64,000 nucleotides of DNA, taken from NCBI GenBank assembly GCA_964487565.1, contig CAZARN010000002.1, forward strand, positions 159,325-223,324, given 5' to 3'. The DNA comes from Phil1 sp964487565. Lineage in GTDB: Bacteria > Bacillota > Clostridia > Christensenellales > CAG-138. The number at the start of each line of letters is the position of its first letter. Within the stretch, counting starts at the first letter, position 1. Of this stretch, positions 60,588 through 64,000 are shown one piece after another. A program made the position numbers and the translations under genes. The notes beneath the pieces were generated by a model that was not told where the DNA came from, did not search any database, and saw only the letters and a list, made by a program, of their open reading frames with translations.

Positions 60588-62597
60588 ATGGCATTTTGCA
60601 CGAATTGCGGCGCACAGATATCAGGTGACACGAAGTTCTGCCCAAGCTGCGGAGCAAAACTCGCCGCGGCGGCGCAACAGCCCGGGCAGGAGGCGTCACG
60701 GCAGCAGACAAACGAGCCTCCGCGGCAGGGCTATACTCCCCCGCAGCAGCAGGGCTATACTCCCCCGCAGCAGCAGAGCTATACGCCCCCGCAGCAGCAG
60801 AGCTATACGCCCCCGCAGCAGCAGAGCTATACGCCCCCGCAGCAGCAGGGCTATACTCCCCCGCAGCAGCAGAGCTATACGCCCCCGCAGCAGAGCTATA
60901 CGCCCCCGCAGCAGGGCTATACTCCCCCGCAGCAGCAGACGTATCAGGCGCAGCCCGGCGGCGGCGCGGCATACGCTCCGGTCGCTCCGGCGCATGGCGC
61001 GAAAAAGCCGCTGAACAAAAAGCTTCTGTTCATCATCGGCGGCGCCGTGCTCGCCGTGATAATCGCCCTCGTGCTGATATTTACGCTCGGCTCAAAAGGC
61101 GGAACAGACGTCACAGGCAAATATATCGCGGTCAGCGCGACTGTCGGCGGCGAGCCCGCAACGCTCGACGGGGAATGGATAGAGCTGAAAAAAGGCGGCA
61201 AGGGCACCTTTTATATGGGCTATGAATTCGATCTCAAGTGGAAGCTTGACGGCGAGAATTTCACCGGCAGCGTTTCATTCATGGGCTTCGGAGACGACTG
61301 CACCGGCACGCTCAAAGACGACGTGCTCACGGTGACCTACGGCGATTACACCTATACCATGATAAAGGAAGGGTCGAACGCCGCAATGCCCGAGGGCGAA
61401 GGCGCGCTGTCAAATCCCGGGCCGGCAGGCTTCTATTCTGTTTTCAGCATGAGCGTGGCCGGTCAGGAACTGAGTCGCGCCGATATGGAAGCCGCGGACA
61501 TGGCGAACGACACATATCTGCAGCTCAATGCTGACGGCACTGGTACACTGGCGCTGAGCGGCGAGACCCCCGACAGCATAACATACGATCTTACATCAGG
61601 TATGATCACATATGGTACCGGTGAAACCGCGACCCTGACCGTCGACGGCGACACCGTAAGCGTCTATTTCGAAACGCAGGACATGAAGATCGTATTCGTT
61701 CGCGACGACAACGCCGAAGCGCCCGCGGCCGACGGTTCCGGCGGCGCCTTCGTTTCCCCGACAACGGAGATCACAATACCGAGCCTTTGGTACGGCACGG
61801 CGAGGTTCTTCGATTTCACAGGCTCCAACTCAGACGAAAAAGTTGAGGATATCTGGGGAAAAATCGATTATGACACAAACGGGCAGCCGTACTTTGAGCT
61901 GTATGAGGTACCGCTCGATCAAAGGGACTCCGATACGGACGCTGTCGTTTCCATGTATATCATCGAAGACCCGCAGCAGCTCATCCCCGATATAGGCAAC
62001 GAGGACGCGTGGCTGATCGATATCTATCTTACAGCGGATGACGCAGACGCTTACACGGTCAGTCTGCAAAACGGCGCGCTCGACATAGTCGTGCCTTATA
62101 CAGGCTCAAGCGGAAGCTGCACATGCGAGTTCTTCATCCGCGTGGACGGAACGCCGTGGGATGAAGCAAACGATCCCCTGCCGCCGGGCTATGACGATTA
62201 CAAGACGTCGCTGCCTGAGGCTTCGGCCGGCGGATCATCCGCAACGGCGCTGCTTCCCGGCGAACCCTCCAGCACGGGCGACGGTCAAGCCTCCAAGGAA
62301 GCTGTGTACCGCACTTTCAAATGGCTTTGGGATATGGACTATGAATACAAAGAGAAAAACTGCACCTATGAATTCGTGCGCGACTATATCGGCGTCGACG
62401 GATTCGACTGCGGCAACACAGATCCCGGCAACACAAGCGACCCCGGCGATCATTATTTCGACTGGTATATATCCGACGTTCAGTATATACATGTCGGCTT
62501 CCGTCAGGGCGACGACGGCCGCTGGATATGCAGCGGGCTCAACAGCAGCGGATTCGTATATGACGACGTGAAGGATATCCCTGTCACCTATGATTGA
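60588..62597 (+). CDS. Zinc-ribbon, PQ-repeat, single-span membrane protein with extracellular beta-rich domains
   Basis: A 669-residue protein. C4, C7, C18 and C21 form an N-terminal zinc ribbon (CTNCG, CPSCG). Residues 48-117 are nine units of YTPPQQ(Q)(G/S). A single helix spans 146-168 after a basic stretch, so the N-terminus is cytoplasmic and the rest outside. Residues about 172-265 and 285-375 resemble lipocalin-like beta domains (GTFYMGYEF, TVTYGDYTYTMI), like the small lipoprotein at the end of the cluster. The C-terminal 300 residues are unassigned and rich in Asp and Gly. ATG 60588 has AAGGAGG; the open frame extends upstream through the previous gene. Confidence 0.85.
   Translation: MAFCTNCGAQISGDTKFCPSCGAKLAAAAQQPGQEASRQQTNEPPRQGYTPPQQQGYTPPQQQSYTPPQQQSYTPPQQQSYTPPQQQGYTPPQQQSYTPPQQSYTPPQQGYTPPQQQTYQAQPGGGAAYAPVAPAHGAKKPLNKKLLFIIGGAVLAVIIALVLIFTLGSKGGTDVTGKYIAVSATVGGEPATLDGEWIELKKGGKGTFYMGYEFDLKWKLDGENFTGSVSFMGFGDDCTGTLKDDVLTVTYGDYTYTMIKEGSNAAMPEGEGALSNPGPAGFYSVFSMSVAGQELSRADMEAADMANDTYLQLNADGTGTLALSGETPDSITYDLTSGMITYGTGETATLTVDGDTVSVYFETQDMKIVFVRDDNAEAPAADGSGGAFVSPTTEITIPSLWYGTARFFDFTGSNSDEKVEDIWGKIDYDTNGQPYFELYEVPLDQRDSDTDAVVSMYIIEDPQQLIPDIGNEDAWLIDIYLTADDADAYTVSLQNGALDIVVPYTGSSGSCTCEFFIRVDGTPWDEANDPLPPGYDDYKTSLPEASAGGSSATALLPGEPSSTGDGQASKEAVYRTFKWLWDMDYEYKEKNCTYEFVRDYIGVDGFDCGNTDPGNTSDPGDHYFDWYISDVQYIHVGFRQGDDGRWICSGLNSSGFVYDDVKDIPVTYD
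60729..60938 (+). repeat. In-frame coding tandem repeat, nine units of 24 or 21 nt
   Basis: Seven 24-nt units and two 21-nt units encode (G/S)YTPPQQQ or (G/S)YTPPQQ. Copies differ only at the first codon, CT/CG third positions and one lost CAG codon. Because all units are multiples of three, copy-number change would alter linker length without frameshift. Confidence 0.95.
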
Positions 62598-62689
62598 GTC
62601 ATGCCCGTTTTGACCTTCAGCTTCATTGATCGCATTTTCCGCAAGGATTCTGTACGCACACAATAAAACAAATAGAAAGGAGAATAATC

Positions 62690-63364
62690 ATGCGTTATTC
62701 CATTGAAGGCGGCAGCCTGCCGGCGGTGATCATTTACCTCAATCCGGGTGAAAAAATCCTGAGCGAGGTCGGCGGGCGCACCTGGAGCCGCGGTCAGGTA
62801 CTGACCGAAACCAAAGCGGAGGGCGGCGCAGGCAAGGCCATCGGCCGCATGTTCATGGGCGAAAGCCTTTTCATGAGCACATATACCGCGCAGGGGCCGT
62901 CCGAAGTTGCGTTTTCCTCATCCTTCCCCGGCCGGATCGTCGCAAGGGAATTGCAGGCCGGCCAAAGCATCGTCTGTCAAAAGCGCGCTTTCCTCTGCGC
63001 CACCTATGGCGTGGAGCTTGCTGTGCACTTCCAGAAGAAGCTCGGCGCGGGCCTTGTCGGCGGCGAGGGATTCATTATGCAGCGCATCACAGGCCCCGGT
63101 CTTGTATTTCTCGAGGTTGACGGCTACTGTCAGGAATATGACCTCCAGCCCGGCGAACCGCTGGTATGCGACACGGGCGTGCTGGCCATCATGGACGCCA
63201 CCTGCACGATGGATGTGCAAATGGTCAAAGGCGTGAAGAACATGCTGCTTGGCGGCGAAGGTCTGTTCGACACCGTCATCACCGGCCCCGGCAAGGTGTT
63301 CCTGCAGACGATGACGATATCCAAGCTTGCCACGCAGATGATACCTTTTCTGCCCCATAAATAA
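62690..63364 (+). CDS. AIM24 family protein
   Basis: A 224-residue protein of the AIM24 (TIGR00266) family, a trefoil-like beta fold found in bacteria and mitochondria, of unknown function. GEKILSEVGGRTW near residue 19, GESLFMSTYTAQG near 57 and the glycine-rich repeats GEGFIMQRITGPGLVFLEV and GEGLFDTVITGPGKVFLQT are typical. An AGAAAGGAG site precedes the ATG. It is linked with zinc-ribbon proteins here. Confidence 0.9.
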   Translation: MRYSIEGGSLPAVIIYLNPGEKILSEVGGRTWSRGQVLTETKAEGGAGKAIGRMFMGESLFMSTYTAQGPSEVAFSSSFPGRIVARELQAGQSIVCQKRAFLCATYGVELAVHFQKKLGAGLVGGEGFIMQRITGPGLVFLEVDGYCQEYDLQPGEPLVCDTGVLAIMDATCTMDVQMVKGVKNMLLGGEGLFDTVITGPGKVFLQTMTISKLATQMIPFLPHK

Positions 63365-63395
63365 CTGTAAATAGTAATTTGAGGAGGATATACAA

Positions 63396-63737
63396 ATGAA
63401 AACCATTACGAAGATCAGCGCTGTTCTGCTCGTGTTCACGATGCTGTTCGTTCTGTGCGCCTGCGGCGCGGCCGACGAATTGAAGGGTACCTGGACAGGT
63501 ACCGACCCGGATTACGGCACTGTCACATGGGTGTTTGACGGCAAGGGCGGCTGCAAGATGTCCAACGATCTCATGGATGAGACCGAAGGCGCCTACACCA
63601 TCGACGGCGGAAATGTTTCCATCAAGCTGGAGCTTTGGGACACGCCTGTTGTTTACGCATTCACCGTTGACGGCAGCTCGCTTTCACTCAAGGACACCGC
63701 CGGTATGGCCGCAGACTACGATCTCACCAAGCAATAA
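63396..63737 (+). CDS. Small lipoprotein with lipocalin-like domain
   Basis: A 113-residue protein with a signal peptide and lipobox LCAC (cysteine near residue 23), so it is tethered outside the membrane. The mature part (LKGTWTGTDPDYGTVTWVF, then GAYTIDGGNVSIKL) is one short beta domain like the lipocalin-like domains in the large zinc-ribbon membrane protein two genes upstream. A GAGGAGG site precedes the ATG. Confidence 0.82.
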   Translation: MKTITKISAVLLVFTMLFVLCACGAADELKGTWTGTDPDYGTVTWVFDGKGGCKMSNDLMDETEGAYTIDGGNVSIKLELWDTPVVYAFTVDGSSLSLKDTAGMAADYDLTKQ

Positions 63738-63777
63738 GAGCGACGGCCGCTGACACGGTCCGTTTTTCTCAAAAGCA

Positions 63778-63803
63778 AAAGAGCATCCCTCCGGATGCTC
63801 TTT
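63778..63803 (+). terminator. Terminator of the zinc-ribbon cluster
   Basis: AAAGAGCATCC/GGATGCTCTTT, an 11-bp perfect stem with a 4-nt loop. The T run is short. Confidence 0.7.
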
Positions 63804-63830
63804 CCAATTTGTCGAATAACCCCGGAATTG

Positions 63831-63996
63831 TCAAGGGGCCGCGCCCCTTGACTTTCTTCCGGCTCTGACGACCTGTGCGTCAGAACGGAGGAAAACCGGA
63901 AGGTTTTCGTACTTTGCAGATTTTGCCGCCTTAAAACCGCCTTGCGGTTTTAGGCAAAGTCTGTCATCTCGAAAAAGTCCATTTGGACTTTTTCGA
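63831..63996. repeat. Array of five perfect inverted repeats at the window edge
   Basis: In order: TCAAGGGGC-3-GCCCCTTGA (63831-63851), TCTGACG-7-CGTCAGA (63864-63884), GAAAACC-4-GGTTTTC (63891-63908), TAAAACCGC-3-GCGGTTTTA (63932-63952, extended by TTTGCC/GGCAAA), and a 13-2-13 repeat (63969-63996). No gene lies among them. It may be a dispersed non-coding repeat or MITE-like element that runs past the window end. Confidence 0.7.
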
Positions 63997-64000
63997 TATC

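Noticed and set aside
60729..60938. CRISPR-like array
   Set aside because: The repeats are contiguous without unique spacers and encode a Pro/Gln linker in frame.

Overview
The window is GC-rich bacterial chromosome with no phage, IS or plasmid genes. A PolC-type replicase, a T-box thrS leader, a PucR-family regulator, a YtxC-like sporulation protein and the run rpsB-tsf-pyrH-frr-uppS-cdsA-dxr-rseP-ispG-polC point to Bacillota, most likely an uncultured high-GC lineage of class Clostridia. The genus cannot be fixed from sequence alone. Genes are dense, stop/start overlaps of 4 nt (ATGA, GTGA, TTGA) are common, and GTG, TTG and probably one CTG start are used.

Layout. 1-1710: end of an unknown gene coupled to a THUMP RNA methyltransferase, then tRNA-Ala(GGC) with its own promoter and terminator. 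1959-5940 (minus): PucR-type regulator, EctB-like diaminobutyrate aminotransferase and aspartate-semialdehyde dehydrogenase. 6011-14318: ASCH protein, MFS exporter, CDF transporter, UvrD/PcrA helicase, CNNM/CorC membrane protein, an unknown protein and an M23 lipoprotein. 14384-18990: XRE-cupin regulator and potABCD polyamine importer behind a strong promoter with GTTTAGA-type operators. 19009-20671: pckA. 20695-33018 (minus): the translation, isoprenoid and cell-envelope superoperon from rpsB to polC. 33082-36542 (minus): thrS with T-box, a DUF1292 protein and LD-carboxypeptidase; ytxC diverges from thrS. 37518-41696 (minus): citrate lyase citD-citE-citF-citXG, without citC. 41752-45321: TetR regulator, DUF5058 protein, a second membrane protein and a membrane-anchored M20 peptidase. 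45296-46454: a Pr6Pr-like membrane protein and a Cys-rich small protein. 46534-54390 (minus): two-component system and a peptide-type ABC importer. 54528-59833: an intracellular serine hydrolase, FGGY kinase, class III aminotransferase and NagB in one tight operon. 59983-63803: a four-gene zinc-ribbon, AIM24 and lipoprotein set behind two near-identical palindromic operators. 63831-63996: an array of five hairpins at the window edge.

Most notable points. (1) PolC keeps its PHP and polymerase motifs, but its inserted DnaQ-like proofreading domain has lost the DxE motif and most other catalytic residues. (2) The peptide importer, two-component system and hydrolase-kinase-aminotransferase-deaminase operon look like an undescribed uptake and breakdown route for an amine-containing conjugate. 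(3) The zinc-ribbon/AIM24 cluster is controlled by TetR-like operators with no regulator gene nearby. (4) The CNNM gene appears to start at CTG. (5) EctB and Asd occur without EctA or EctC. Functions are read from motifs and remembered family features; no database search was run.
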